A stretch of DNA of 64,000 bases from an uncultured Planctomycetaceae bacterium. Its GTDB lineage: Bacteria; Planctomycetota; Planctomycetia; Planctomycetales; Planctomycetaceae. Location: positions 1 through 64,000 of the forward strand of contig CALSLT010000014.1 in assembly GCA_943787265.1 (NCBI GenBank), given 5' to 3'. Both the position numbers and the translations under genes were made by a program. The notes under the pieces are model-generated. The model made no database searches. It saw only the letters and a list, made by a program, of their open reading frames with translations, and had not been told where the DNA came from. The stretch's first letter is position 1, and every line of letters begins with the position of its first letter. Positions 38,322-47,629 of the stretch are shown in pieces.

Positions 38322-39281
38322 CTAGTTGTTCGCCTTCATCTTTTCTGCCTTCTGCTCTTCATAGCGAGCGATCCAGCGTTCAGGTTCGTCGTCAAACGCG
38401 GCTTTGCAACCTGAGCAGCAGACGTAGAACGTTCTGCCCTTATAAGTAACAGTCGACGTGCCAAGTCCTCCGGAAATGATGCAGGTCTTGTCACCATAGT
38501 CATCGTCCGCTTTGGCAAAGGACACGCCGTCACGTTGTGACCCGATCACGTCGAACTGCTGAAACTTCGCTCGGCCGCGAGCACGATTAACGTCGACCAG
38601 ATAACGATTGTTGTGCTGCTGCTTGAAGACGTATTGAAAACGGGTGCCGCGGCCCGAGTCTGCATTCTCAGTCAGTTCAAGCTGAAAAGTTCGCTCGACC
38701 CCTTTGCCGTCTTCGCTGGGCACGTCCTTGGGTTCAGCTTTGAACTTGCCCGTGAATGACCGCGTCACGTCCTCTTCATCAACCGTCGTCATCAGAAATT
38801 GATCGACACGAGGATCGTAAGTCAGCCGCGCGTTCGTGAAGAACTCGCCCTCGGGAACGTTGAGCACCAGCGCGGGAAACACAGGATCAGTCTTCAAATC
38901 CCAGACCCAATCATGCACCTCGCTCCTGCTGGCATTCTTGATGAGGCCCTGCCATTTTCCCAGCACAACCTGAATTGGCTTCAAAGCGGCGACAACATCT
39001 TCGAACTTTGGAGGTTCGGTCGATGCCGCAGTAGCCCCACCAGACGAAGTCGGATCGCCTGTTGCTGCAGCCGGAGTTCCACCGAGCTGAATCGGCCGGT
39101 ACGCAGTGGCGGGAGATTGATCATCGTCCGTATCAGCAACTTCCTCTGCCGACTGTGGTTCGGACGGAGCATCAACACTTGCCCCAGCTCCCTCTGATTC
39201 GGGTTCGGCTTCCCCAGTGCACCCGACGAGGCTGCTCAGCACAAACATGGTCGCTACGAAACTGACTGAAACTCGCATCAC
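38322..39281 (-). CDS. Lipoprotein with C-terminal YHS/TRASH-like metal-binding module
   Basis: A 319-residue protein. A lipobox (LSSLVGC, Cys21) is followed by a low-complexity acidic/Ser/Ala/Thr linker (22-90), a beta-rich middle domain (about 90-245) that resembles the planctomycete DUF-type kinase-accessory lipoproteins only in general style, and a terminal module KTCIISGGLGTSTVTYKGR then FYVCCSGCKAAFDDEP. The Cys pattern matches YHS/TRASH-like metal sensors or carriers. The middle domain is not identified. Metal binding on the periplasmic face is inferred. Confidence 0.7.
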   Translation of the reverse strand: MMRVSVSFVATMFVLSSLVGCTGEAEPESEGAGASVDAPSEPQSAEEVADTDDDQSPATAYRPIQLGGTPAAATGDPTSSGGATAASTEPPKFEDVVAALKPIQVVLGKWQGLIKNASRSEVHDWVWDLKTDPVFPALVLNVPEGEFFTNARLTYDPRVDQFLMTTVDEEDVTRSFTGKFKAEPKDVPSEDGKGVERTFQLELTENADSGRGTRFQYVFKQQHNNRYLVDVNRARGRAKFQQFDVIGSQRDGVSFAKADDDYGDKTCIISGGLGTSTVTYKGRTFYVCCSGCKAAFDDEPERWIARYEEQKAEKMKANN

Positions 39282-39550
39282 GGACGGTCCTGTCTAAGGA
39301 AGCCTGATCAGAATTCACGATGCCACGTCTCGGCATCACCAGATCGACGAATTATTGGCGAACACCGCAGCCCTCACAACCTGTGCCCGTTTTCGCCGGC
39401 ATTAATCACGTCGAAAATGCACAGGGAACCGAAAGCAACGCCTCAATCGCAGACGTACGCGTGAGGTGAAACACGCAAAACTGCACAACATAGAACAACC
39501 AGGTCGACTTTTCCGATTTCGAAAACTTTTCCGGTTAAGTTGAAGTTTCC

Positions 39551-39563
39551 GGCACCAGTCCGC
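39551..39563 (+). promoter_or_regulatory. Candidate sigma-54-type promoter of the flagellar cluster
   Basis: GGCAC (39551-39555) is followed after four bases by CCGC (39560-39563). GG and GC stand at the -24/-12 spacing of the consensus TGGCAC-N4-TTGC, although TT is replaced by CC. It is 70 bases upstream of flgF. The match is partial. Confidence 0.3.
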
Positions 39564-39573
39564 CGATAAACCA

Positions 39574-39597
39574 AGGAACGGCTAAGCGCGCGTTCCT
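39574..39597 (+). promoter_or_regulatory. Hairpin in the flgF leader
   Basis: AGGAACG (39574-39580) and CGTTCCT (39591-39597) form a perfect 7-base stem with a 10-base loop, 38 bases before the flgF ATG. The role is unknown; it could be an operator or leader-RNA structure. Confidence 0.35.
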
Positions 39598-39634
39598 GCG
39601 CAGCTAGCCAGTCGTCAACAGCCGGACTGATCAA

Positions 39635-40399
39635 ATGATCCACGGAATCTATCTTTCATCACACGGAGCCAAAGCACAATCGCTCCAGCAGGATGTCATT
39701 GCGAATAACCTTGCCAACGCCTCGACGACGGGCTTTAAACGGGATGTCGCAACGTTTCAGGTTTTCAAGCCAGAAGATATTCGCAGGAACATTCCCATTC
39801 GGATGGATGGCGATCGACAGAAAGAGGTCGGAGCCATTTCGGTCGACCGAATTTCGACGGACCATTCTTCCGGCTCACTGCAGAAAACCGGCCAGGATTA
39901 CGACATCGGCCTATCCGGCGAGGGCTTTCTGCGAGTCTCGGACGGGCAAAACGAGTACCTGACTCGCAACGGCCAGCTCCACCGGAACATCGACGGACAA
40001 CTGGTAACGCTCGATCAGGGGATGCAGGTTCTGAGCACCAGCGGCCAGCCAATCGAGATTCCCGGCACCGCGACCAGTATCGAGATCTCACCGGACGGCA
40101 ACGTCGCAGCAGTTCTGACTGACAATCAAAGAATCCCGCTCGGGCAGATCGACCTTGTCGCCGCCCCGACGGACCAGCTCCGCAAGATCGGCGACAGCCT
40201 GTACGACACTCAGGCGCAACTGACACCCGCCGGACGAAATCTCGAGGTCAAGCAGGGCTTCATCGAAGCGTCAGGTGTCAGTCCGATCAAGGAAATGACT
40301 GCGATGATCGAAACCTCACGAGCGTTCGAAGCCAACATCAACATGATCCGAATCCAGGACGAATCACTCGGGCGGCTACTGCAAACAGTCGGCGGCTAA
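39635..40399 (+). CDS. flgF: Flagellar basal-body rod protein FlgF
   Basis: A 254-residue rod/hook family protein. The N-terminal motif QDVIANNLANASTTGFKRD and C-terminal EMTAMIETSRAFEANINMIR belong to the rod-protein family. It is shorter than FlgG, begins like FlgF and is first in the cluster, so it is called FlgF rather than a second FlgG. It forms part of the proximal rod. It is 85 bases from flgG. Confidence 0.85.
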   Translation: MIHGIYLSSHGAKAQSLQQDVIANNLANASTTGFKRDVATFQVFKPEDIRRNIPIRMDGDRQKEVGAISVDRISTDHSSGSLQKTGQDYDIGLSGEGFLRVSDGQNEYLTRNGQLHRNIDGQLVTLDQGMQVLSTSGQPIEIPGTATSIEISPDGNVAAVLTDNQRIPLGQIDLVAAPTDQLRKIGDSLYDTQAQLTPAGRNLEVKQGFIEASGVSPIKEMTAMIETSRAFEANINMIRIQDESLGRLLQTVGG

Positions 40400-40483
40400 C
40401 ACTGAGTCACGTTTCGGCAGCTCACTTGATCAGAGCATTGCCAGCGAACACTGAAACAACTGACGAAAGCACGGAGGCAGGAC

Positions 40484-41275
40484 ATGAGTCTGCGAGCGAT
40501 TCATTCAGCGGCGTCGGGCATGGAGTCCCATCAGTTCAGCCTGGACGTTGTGGCAAACAACCTTGCCAACGCCAGCACGACATCGTTCAAACGGTCTCGA
40601 ACTAACTTCGAAGACCTCTTCTATCAGAACGAAAAACTGCCGGGGACCGATTCGGCAGCCGGCCAGACCGGTGTCGGAACATCGGTTGGTCTGGGAACGC
40701 GAGTCGCCAGCACGTCGCTCGATTTCAGCCAGGGGTCGCTGCGAGATTCCAACGGCGACTACGACATGGCGATCGTCGGGCGAGGATTCTTCCAGGTCGA
40801 CGACAACGGAGCACCTGCATACACCAGAGCTGGCAACTTCACACGCAATGCAGAAGGTCTTCTGGTCGTTGGCTCTGCCGACAGCGGCCGTATCCTGCAG
40901 CCGCCGATTACAATTCCAACGGACGCTACCGACGTCGACATTTCAGCAGACGGACGAATCTTCGTTTCTTCCGCCGGACAGATCACGGAAGTTGGACAGG
41001 TCGAACTCTACCGTTTTGCAAACAACCAGGGGCTGCTGCAGAAAGGCGAGAACCTCTACGTCGAAACTCCGGCATCGGGCGCTGCCGTTTCTTCTGTTCC
41101 TGGGCAAGACGGTCTCGGCGCAATCCGCCATCGAGTTCTCGAAGCATCCAACGTTGAACCCGTGCGAGAACTCGTCGACCTGATCAAAACTCAGCGGAAT
41201 TTCGAACTCAACAGTCAGACGATCAAAGCCGCCGATCAGATGCTGCAGCTCATCTCGAACCTGCGGCAATTCTAG
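40484..41275 (+). CDS. flgG: Flagellar distal-rod protein FlgG
   Basis: A 263-residue protein, the normal FlgG length. It opens with SLRAIHSAASGMESHQFSLD, then VVANNLANASTTSFKRSR, and ends VRELVDLIKTQRNFELNSQ then DQMLQLISNLRQF, which are FlgG-type. It builds the distal rod through the P- and L-rings made by the neighbouring flgI and flgH products. GGAGG lies near the start. Confidence 0.93.
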   Translation: MSLRAIHSAASGMESHQFSLDVVANNLANASTTSFKRSRTNFEDLFYQNEKLPGTDSAAGQTGVGTSVGLGTRVASTSLDFSQGSLRDSNGDYDMAIVGRGFFQVDDNGAPAYTRAGNFTRNAEGLLVVGSADSGRILQPPITIPTDATDVDISADGRIFVSSAGQITEVGQVELYRFANNQGLLQKGENLYVETPASGAAVSSVPGQDGLGAIRHRVLEASNVEPVRELVDLIKTQRNFELNSQTIKAADQMLQLISNLRQF

Positions 41276-41372
41276 CGTCGGCTGAAATCTCTAACCCGAC
41301 AAACGGCATCACACCACTCAATTTTAAAGCTCACGCGGCCCATCAGCAGACAGCGACTCAAGGAGGAGACGC

Positions 41373-42623
41373 ATGACGTTCAAGCAAACAATGATGACGC
41401 TTTGCCTGACACTTGGCCTGTCTGCCGTTTCTTCGTCGGCACACGCGACGATTGTTCGCCTGCGCAGCTCAGCCACTGTCGACAAAGCTCTGATTCATCT
41501 TGGCGATGTCGCCGACGTGTTTGCGGATAACGAACTTGTCGCCGCCGACCTGCGACAAATCACGCTCAGCACTTCGCCAATTCCTGGCAACTCGACACGA
41601 CTCAAGCTCGACCAGATTCGCTCCCGAATGCTGAAGTTCAACGTCGAAGTCGGAAGCCTTGAATTTCAAGGTAGCAGCATCGTGCTCGTCACCCGGCGGG
41701 GCCAGTTGCAGAGATCTGCTGACGCTTCGTCTCGAACAACGCTGGCTGGTGCCACCATGACTCGCAGCACTCTTGCAGGTTCCGCCAACCGGATGCCAGC
41801 TCCGAGACCGTTCCGACAGACCGAGTTAACCAACCACTCAAACGCGTCATTACGGACCACGTCGCACCTGCGAGACATCTCCACAGCCGACATCCGCCTG
41901 GCAGACACGGTGATTCACGATCTGGTGCGAGACTACCTCGCGGAATGGGCTCCTGACTGGGGCACGCCAATCATTCGCCCACTGCTGGCCATCCCGACCG
42001 TCCCAACGATCCTCTCGGCACGGTCGGGGAATTTGCACATCGTAGACGGCAGACTGGTGTCCGACGACATTTTTCAACTGACAGTGGCCGTCCCGACTGG
42101 TGATGCCTCATCCACCACAGAGACTCCAGCCGCCACTGTCGCTGCAACGCCGGCCGTCAAAAACGTCGACGTCCGAGTTCGCGTGACTCGTCGCCCGAAG
42201 GTCCTTGCCGCACGACGAAAGATTCCGCAGGGACAACTGATTCGCGAATCCGACCTCGAGTGGCGGGAAGTTGACGACCTTCGCAATGGCACAGCCGAGC
42301 CGGAGTCCCTCGTCGGCATGGAAGCTCGCCGCGCCATTCGACAAGGCGACTTCGTAAAACTCAGTTCAGTCAAGCCACCAACGTTGATCAGACGCGACGA
42401 CGAAGTGCAGGTTGAGGTCACGTTCGGCAACATCCAGGCCGTTCGAAAAATGAAGGCCCGCAGCGACGGCATTCTGCACGACGTGATCCAACTGGTTCCA
42501 CTCGACGGGTCCAACAAAGACACGTTGGCTGTTCGTGTGACCGGCAAGGGCCAGGCCGAGCCTGTCGATTTCGAATCGGACGAAGATGAGACTCGGATCA
42601 GACTGGCATCTAACGAAGATTGA
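41373..42623 (+). CDS. flgA: Flagellar P-ring assembly chaperone FlgA
   Basis: A 416-residue protein, longer than most FlgA. It has a signal peptide (residues 1-26, SAVSSSAHA) and a C-terminal SAF domain: VLAARRKIPQGQLIRESDLEW, VGMEARRAIRQGDFV. The N-terminal half has an additional domain typical of planctomycete FlgA but not named. AGGAGG precedes the ATG by six bases. It is the chaperone for P-ring (FlgI) assembly. Confidence 0.9.
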   Translation: MTFKQTMMTLCLTLGLSAVSSSAHATIVRLRSSATVDKALIHLGDVADVFADNELVAADLRQITLSTSPIPGNSTRLKLDQIRSRMLKFNVEVGSLEFQGSSIVLVTRRGQLQRSADASSRTTLAGATMTRSTLAGSANRMPAPRPFRQTELTNHSNASLRTTSHLRDISTADIRLADTVIHDLVRDYLAEWAPDWGTPIIRPLLAIPTVPTILSARSGNLHIVDGRLVSDDIFQLTVAVPTGDASSTTETPAATVAATPAVKNVDVRVRVTRRPKVLAARRKIPQGQLIRESDLEWREVDDLRNGTAEPESLVGMEARRAIRQGDFVKLSSVKPPTLIRRDDEVQVEVTFGNIQAVRKMKARSDGILHDVIQLVPLDGSNKDTLAVRVTGKGQAEPVDFESDEDETRIRLASNED

Positions 42624-42699
42624 GTCGATCACCGTCACGACTGAAAAGCCACCACACCTCGCGCCGCTGGCGAACCACTCGGAAAAATGGAAACGAGCC

Positions 42700-43629
42700 A
42701 TGCAAATCAGTCGAAGTTTCCTGATCCCGGCGATTCTTATTTGTGGATTCGTTTCGGCAAATCTTCATGCTGGCAATTCGGCAGAGGCTCAGCTCAGGCC
42801 GCTGAGCCAACAGCGAAGCAGAGCAACTGGTCCAGTGTTCAAGTTTCGCGGCCGCTACGACAATCAGACGGCGTCACCGCAGAATGCACCGGTTCAGTTT
42901 CCAGTCACTTCCCGCGCGTCATCCGGTGCATGGCCTGGGCCACAACCCACGGCCCGCACTTCGCAATACTCGGCAAACACTCGCTTCGCCACAAACTCCG
43001 GCCAGATTCAGCATACAGCCGCCGTTAATCAGCTTCGGCTCCCGCCGACCGGGCCAGTCATGCTGGGTACTCATCGCAAGAGAATTCGCGACTACTCGTG
43101 GATCTACATCGAGCCGCCCGTACCACCGGAAATCAAACTGCACGATATCGTAACGATCATTGTCGACGAGAAATCCGAAGTGATCATGAACTCAAAATTC
43201 AACCGCCAGCGAAGATCCAACCTGAAGGCTGAACTCAAAGAATTTGTTCGTCTGGGAAAGACTGGCAATCTCGCCAATGCGGCAGTCAACGCACCGACGA
43301 TTGACGCCCAACTTCAGGGAACTCTGAACTCAACCGGGCAACTGACTGATCAGGAGGGCATCAAGTACCGAATCGCGGCCACGGTCGTTGATGTTTTGCC
43401 AAACGGCGTTTTGCAACTCGAGGCAAAGAAGAAAATCCGGACTCAGGACGACGTTTCCGAGTACACGCTGACGGGAGAGCTGCGTGCCAGCGACGTCGCA
43501 CCAGACAACACTGCCAGTAGCGAAAACATCGCCAGCCTGAACATCGTCAAGAATCAAACCGGCCGAGTCTACGACAGCACCAAACGTAACTGGGGCTACC
43601 GCCTTTACGACTTGCTCTCGCCGTTCTGA
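42700..43629 (+). CDS. flgH: Flagellar L-ring protein FlgH
   Basis: A 309-residue protein from the ATG at 42700 (MQISRSFLIPAILIC). It carries a signal peptide and the FlgH core: HDIVTIIVDEKSEVIMNSKF, then LQLEAKKKIRTQDDVSEYTL and ending YDLLSPF. A standard lipobox is not clear; the usual FlgH is a lipoprotein. It forms the L-ring in the outer membrane, which implies a Gram-negative type envelope. An earlier ATG at 42586 would overlap flgA and is less likely. Confidence 0.9.
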   Translation: MQISRSFLIPAILICGFVSANLHAGNSAEAQLRPLSQQRSRATGPVFKFRGRYDNQTASPQNAPVQFPVTSRASSGAWPGPQPTARTSQYSANTRFATNSGQIQHTAAVNQLRLPPTGPVMLGTHRKRIRDYSWIYIEPPVPPEIKLHDIVTIIVDEKSEVIMNSKFNRQRRSNLKAELKEFVRLGKTGNLANAAVNAPTIDAQLQGTLNSTGQLTDQEGIKYRIAATVVDVLPNGVLQLEAKKKIRTQDDVSEYTLTGELRASDVAPDNTASSENIASLNIVKNQTGRVYDSTKRNWGYRLYDLLSPF

Positions 43630-43740
43630 TGCAGACAAGGGCTAAGACAAAAACCAACACAGCACTCACCGCCCGATGAAACCTCATCTCGACATCGATT
43701 CAGCATTCCACGACAAAACTGATGCTTCAGGAACCCTGTC

Positions 43741-44814
43741 ATGACAACGTCACAAATCACGGGCAAACAGTTCGCAATTCGAAGCATCGCCGTCTTACTC
43801 GCAGTTGCTGTATCGGCCGGCGATATTCGCACGGCTCACGCCGTTACACGAATCGGCACTGTCTGCACCATCGATGGCCAGATGCCACTCAGAATACAAG
43901 GGATTGGCATCGTCGTCGGCCTTAACGGCACCGGAGACCCCGACGACACTGCCTCAACGGCTCGAGCATTCGCAGCCTTTCTAAAACTATCCAACAACCC
44001 ACTCCTCGACGTGAACGAACTGCGCAATCTAGGAGGTGTCGCCGTCGTCCAAATTACGGCCACAATTCCACGAACTGGCATCAGTCGCGGGCAGCAACTC
44101 GACTGCAAAGTCAGCGCGATGCATGGTGCCAAGAGTCTCGAAGGTGGCTCTCTCATCAGCGCTCCACTGGAGCTAGTGGGCATCGCTGACGACACCGTCG
44201 TCGGTCTCGCATCCGGGCGCCTCATCATCGAAGACCTGCTGAACCCGACTACTGCCAGAGTGCCATTTGGCCTGGTGATGGAACAAACCATCGACATGAA
44301 TATCCTGAGAAAACCGAACCAGATTCGGCTACTGCTCAATCGGCAGTACGCTGGTTATGACATGGCCCGTGAGGTGGAGCGTGCAATCAACACCCGGTTC
44401 TACCTCGAAGCCCAGAATGTAAACATCGCCCGAGCCATCTCACCGGTCTCCATCGACGTCAATATCCCTGAACAGTACGACAATCACGTCGAATTTCTGG
44501 GGCTGATCACGGAAATCACTCTTAAAAATGCCGGAACGGCGGCTCGAGTCGTGGTCAACGCAAATCAGGGAACGATCATCGTCACCGGCGAAGTCGAAAT
44601 CAGCTCTGCCGTCATCGCTCACAAGAATCTGAATGTCGAAATTACAAATCCATTTGTCGAAGTTCGCAATCAGGACGGCCAGCAATCACCGCAACAACTG
44701 GCTGACCTGGTCAACGCCCTGAATCAGCTAAAAGTCCCCACTGACGACATTATTGGCATCCTTCGCGAACTCCACCACAGCGGACGACTGCACGCCGAAT
44801 TCATCGAACGTTAG
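43741..44814 (+). CDS. flgI: Flagellar P-ring protein FlgI
   Basis: A 357-residue protein with signal peptide (to about residue 35) and the FlgI signature GIGIVVGLNGTGDPDDTAS. Further conserved parts are LLDVNELRNLGGVAVVQITA and the C-terminal LADLVNALNQLKVPTDDIIG in part. It forms the P-ring with FlgA's help. It is followed by flgJ after 24 bases. Confidence 0.95.
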   Translation: MTTSQITGKQFAIRSIAVLLAVAVSAGDIRTAHAVTRIGTVCTIDGQMPLRIQGIGIVVGLNGTGDPDDTASTARAFAAFLKLSNNPLLDVNELRNLGGVAVVQITATIPRTGISRGQQLDCKVSAMHGAKSLEGGSLISAPLELVGIADDTVVGLASGRLIIEDLLNPTTARVPFGLVMEQTIDMNILRKPNQIRLLLNRQYAGYDMAREVERAINTRFYLEAQNVNIARAISPVSIDVNIPEQYDNHVEFLGLITEITLKNAGTAARVVVNANQGTIIVTGEVEISSAVIAHKNLNVEITNPFVEVRNQDGQQSPQQLADLVNALNQLKVPTDDIIGILRELHHSGRLHAEFIER

Positions 44815-44838
44815 TAATCAAGATTCAAAGCCTGAACC

Positions 44839-45213
44839 ATGTCCGAATCCATCCCTTCCGTTGGCAATCCAACCCCAGCACCTCCAGTCCTTCCGGATGC
44901 GTTCGACCAGTTCGTCGGCGACACATTTTTCCGACAAATGCTGAAATCCATGCGTTCCGGCAGCGGAAAACCCGCGTTTCTCCACGGTGGACAAGCCGAG
45001 GAAATTTTCCAAAGCCAACTCGACGAAGTAATCATCACCGACCTGGCACAAGCCACGAAAGATTCATTCTCAGCCGAACTCTTCAAACAGCAATTTCAAA
45101 AACACCAATTTCCAGACCCCACCGAGAGCACAACTGCCCAAAGCACGGACGCGGATTCCAATGCGGCAAAGCCTGATTCACCGCCACTCGCCCCCGCTGC
45201 CGCCAACACCTGA
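44839..45213 (+). CDS. flgJ: Rod-binding protein, FlgJ N-terminal type without muramidase
   Basis: A 124-residue protein holding only the rod-binding domain (FVGDTFFRQMLKSMR, then HGGQAEEIFQSQLDEVI). It lacks the C-terminal peptidoglycan hydrolase domain found in enterobacterial FlgJ; this short type is common outside proteobacteria. It lies 24 bases behind flgI, in the cluster's last place. Confidence 0.85.
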   Translation: MSESIPSVGNPTPAPPVLPDAFDQFVGDTFFRQMLKSMRSGSGKPAFLHGGQAEEIFQSQLDEVIITDLAQATKDSFSAELFKQQFQKHQFPDPTESTTAQSTDADSNAAKPDSPPLAPAAANT

Positions 45214-45488
45214 GACACGCAACTTCGACGCCAATGCGTAAAAAGTCACACAGTACTCTCGCGACATGCTTTGCAAAAACAACTTGTAAGATCGACAAAA
45301 CCAACGCTACCCACTGCGAATACACCTGAAGACAACTTGCGGTGCAGGACTAAACAAAAAATACTCACGATCCTCTCACAATTCTTCTTCTGCATTGGCT
45401 ACTCAAATGCCGATAAACACAAGGACGAGCGGTTTACGCCACGCATAAGAAGCCCCTACAGCCGCAATTTCGAGTAAGGAACACTCAA

Positions 45489-46034
45489 ATGAGACGCGTC
45501 ACAGGTATTAAATTAGTCCCAGCACTTCTCGCCTTGGGTCTGTTGATTCAACCACTCGCCGCCACACAAGCTCAACAGCCCAATGCCTCGCAGATCACCG
45601 ATGTCGAACTGAAATCAGACAGCTCGTTTCAGGGAAAACCTGTCGACGCACGCGGTCAGGTTCAGCCAAACACTCCGGTCACCGTTCAGAACGTTCAGAC
45701 AGGTCAGGTCGTTCGAACAACCACCGCAGCTGACGGAACATTCGGAATTCAGAACCTGCAGCCAGGCGTCTACGACGTAACAGTTGGTCGCATGACCTCA
45801 ACGGTTCGAATCTGGCCATTCCAGGCAGCTCCAGCAGGCAGTGTTCAGCAGGTAGCTTATCAGGCGCCCCAAGCAGGCGGACTCCCAATCGTTGGCGATC
45901 TCGCCCCAGGAATTGGTGGCGGAACGGGAGCCGGCGCAGGCGGCGGACTTCTCAGCGGCGGAAGCGGATTGCTTGTCGGCGGAGCCATCATCGGTGTAAC
46001 CGCTGGTGTGATCATCGCAGTCACCGCGAGCTAG
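45489..46034 (+). CDS. Exported protein with carboxypeptidase-regulatory-like domain and Gly-rich tail
   Basis: A 181-residue protein with a signal peptide (to about residue 29, ATQAQ), a short Ig-like regulatory domain (TTTAADGTFGIQNLQPGVYDV) and a C-terminal Gly-rich segment with a final hydrophobic helix (VGGAIIGVTAGVIIAVTA). AAGGAA lies before the ATG. A strong terminator follows directly, so it is a single-gene unit. The function is unknown, probably cell-envelope located. Confidence 0.75.
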   Translation: MRRVTGIKLVPALLALGLLIQPLAATQAQQPNASQITDVELKSDSSFQGKPVDARGQVQPNTPVTVQNVQTGQVVRTTTAADGTFGIQNLQPGVYDVTVGRMTSTVRIWPFQAAPAGSVQQVAYQAPQAGGLPIVGDLAPGIGGGTGAGAGGGLLSGGSGLLVGGAIIGVTAGVIIAVTAS

Positions 46035-46069
46035 TCCGAAACTGCTGCAAGACGAACAAAACAAAAAAG

Positions 46070-46099
46070 CCTCAACTCAATCGAGTTGAGGTTTTTTTT
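46070..46099 (+). terminator. Intrinsic terminator
   Basis: CCTCAACTC (46070-46078) and GAGTTGAGG (46083-46091) form a perfect 9-base stem with a four-base loop, followed by eight T. An A-run on the left side lets it act for both strands. It ends the gene at 45489-46034. Confidence 0.9.
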
Positions 46100-46244
46100 G
46101 TGCGCTGAAGCAGATCCCGGGACTGTGAGATAAGACCAACTCGGGCAGAAGCTTCAATCGTCGAACAGCTTTCCGCAAACGCCACAGAGCGGTATCGTTC
46201 TATCAACAGAACCGCCAATTCGACTCCTCACGCGTGCCCAGACA

Positions 46245-47612
46245 ATGCTGATCCCTCTCAACACAGACGCACCGATTTACTACTTCCCGTTTGCGTGCAT
46301 CGGGATGATCGTCGTCAACTGCTTTGTGTTTCTCGCCACGGGCTGGGGGACGATGGAAAACGTTGACCAATGGAGCCCGTGGGCCCTCTCCTACGGAGAC
46401 GGACTTCATCCCGTCCAGTGGGTTACGAGCAACTTTATTCACATGGGAGCGGCTCACCTGATCGGCAACATGATCTTCCTGTGGGGGTTCGGGCTGGTCG
46501 TCGAAGGTAAACTTGGCTGGTGGAGATTTCTTCTCGTCTATCTGACAATTGGAGTTGCACAATGCGCTGTCGAGCAAACCATCATGCTCGGCCATACTCC
46601 CGAAGTGGCGGCAGAAGACTTTGTTGAACAGTTTGTGGACCTTAACGAGGAGTTTGACGACGAATTCATCGCACAGATGGAAGCTGCTGGACTTTCCGAG
46701 GAAGAGATTGAGATAAAGAAAGAGGAGTTCCGTGAAGAGCTGGAAGGATTCGCATCTGAAATTGAGCTGACCTACGCCCAGTTCAACGGCTCTTGCGGTG
46801 CGTCTGCGATCATCTATGGCATGTTGGCCATGTCTCTGGTCTGGGCTCCGAAAAACGAAGTCACGCTTCTCCTCTTCATCGCGTTTCGAGCCGTCACGTT
46901 CGAGGCAACGATCATGTCATTCTCGGCGTGGTACATCGGCCTTGAGATACTGACCGCAACCTTCGAAGGCTTCGCCATCGCGACGTCGACGCTCCACCTC
47001 ATGGGAGCAGCCGCGGGATTCGGAATCGGCACTCTTATGCTGAAAAAGGATATCGTCGATTGCGAGGACTGGGACCTCTTCTCCGTCCTCAGCGGCAACT
47101 ACGGAGCACGGGCCAGGGACCGCTATGGCAACCGCATAGAACCTGACGGCCGCAGAACAAAGTCTGACGCGGCGGCCGACTCCGGCGCAGGCAAGAAGAA
47201 AGAGCCGAAGAAGAAGTCGCTACGGTCCGCTGCCGGCGCTAAGAAAAAGCTCACTGAAGTAGAATCCTTCGTCGACGCTGGAGAGTTCGATACCGCTTAC
47301 GACGAACTATACAACGCAAGATTACGAGCTCCCGAGGCCATTCTGGACGAACCGATACTTAAGTCACTGGCAATCGGCCTGGCAAAGAATAGACAGTGGG
47401 ACGAGGCCGCTGAATTGATGCAGGAATACATCGACGCCTGGCCCGACAACAGCGATTCGATGAGGCTGAGGCTTGCCAACGTCTCCCTCAAAGGCCTGCG
47501 GGACGGAAGAGCCGCGCTGCGAGTCTTGAAAGAAATCGATCAGGAATCGCTTTCAGACGACGCTCATGCCACCTTCAAGAAGCTTGTCAAAGCCGCGAAA
47601 GAGTCTCGGTAG
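46245..47612 (+). CDS. Rhomboid-family intramembrane serine protease with TPR-like tail
   Basis: A 455-residue protein. The rhomboid fold is visible: HMGAAHLIGNMIFLWGFG (second helix with His and Asn), the catalytic serine in NGSCGASAIIYGM (GxSx) and the partner His in STLHLMGAAAGFG. A long acidic loop (about 120-170, rich in Glu/Asp) precedes the serine and is unusual. The C-terminal part (about 340-455) is helical and TPR-like (TAYDELYNARLRAPEA; WDEAAELMQEYIDAWPDN). It is a membrane protease; substrates are unknown. Downstream gene converges. Confidence 0.9.
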   Translation: MLIPLNTDAPIYYFPFACIGMIVVNCFVFLATGWGTMENVDQWSPWALSYGDGLHPVQWVTSNFIHMGAAHLIGNMIFLWGFGLVVEGKLGWWRFLLVYLTIGVAQCAVEQTIMLGHTPEVAAEDFVEQFVDLNEEFDDEFIAQMEAAGLSEEEIEIKKEEFREELEGFASEIELTYAQFNGSCGASAIIYGMLAMSLVWAPKNEVTLLLFIAFRAVTFEATIMSFSAWYIGLEILTATFEGFAIATSTLHLMGAAAGFGIGTLMLKKDIVDCEDWDLFSVLSGNYGARARDRYGNRIEPDGRRTKSDAAADSGAGKKKEPKKKSLRSAAGAKKKLTEVESFVDAGEFDTAYDELYNARLRAPEAILDEPILKSLAIGLAKNRQWDEAAELMQEYIDAWPDNSDSMRLRLANVSLKGLRDGRAALRVLKEIDQESLSDDAHATFKKLVKAAKESR

Positions 47613-47629
47613 TCGTCACGTGGCGTAGC

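Larger units (their letters stand above)
39282..39634. other. Upstream region of the flagellar cluster
   Basis: No gene. It lies between divergent genes and must hold promoters for both. Two candidates are listed separately: a sigma-54-like element and a hairpin. Confidence 0.5.
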
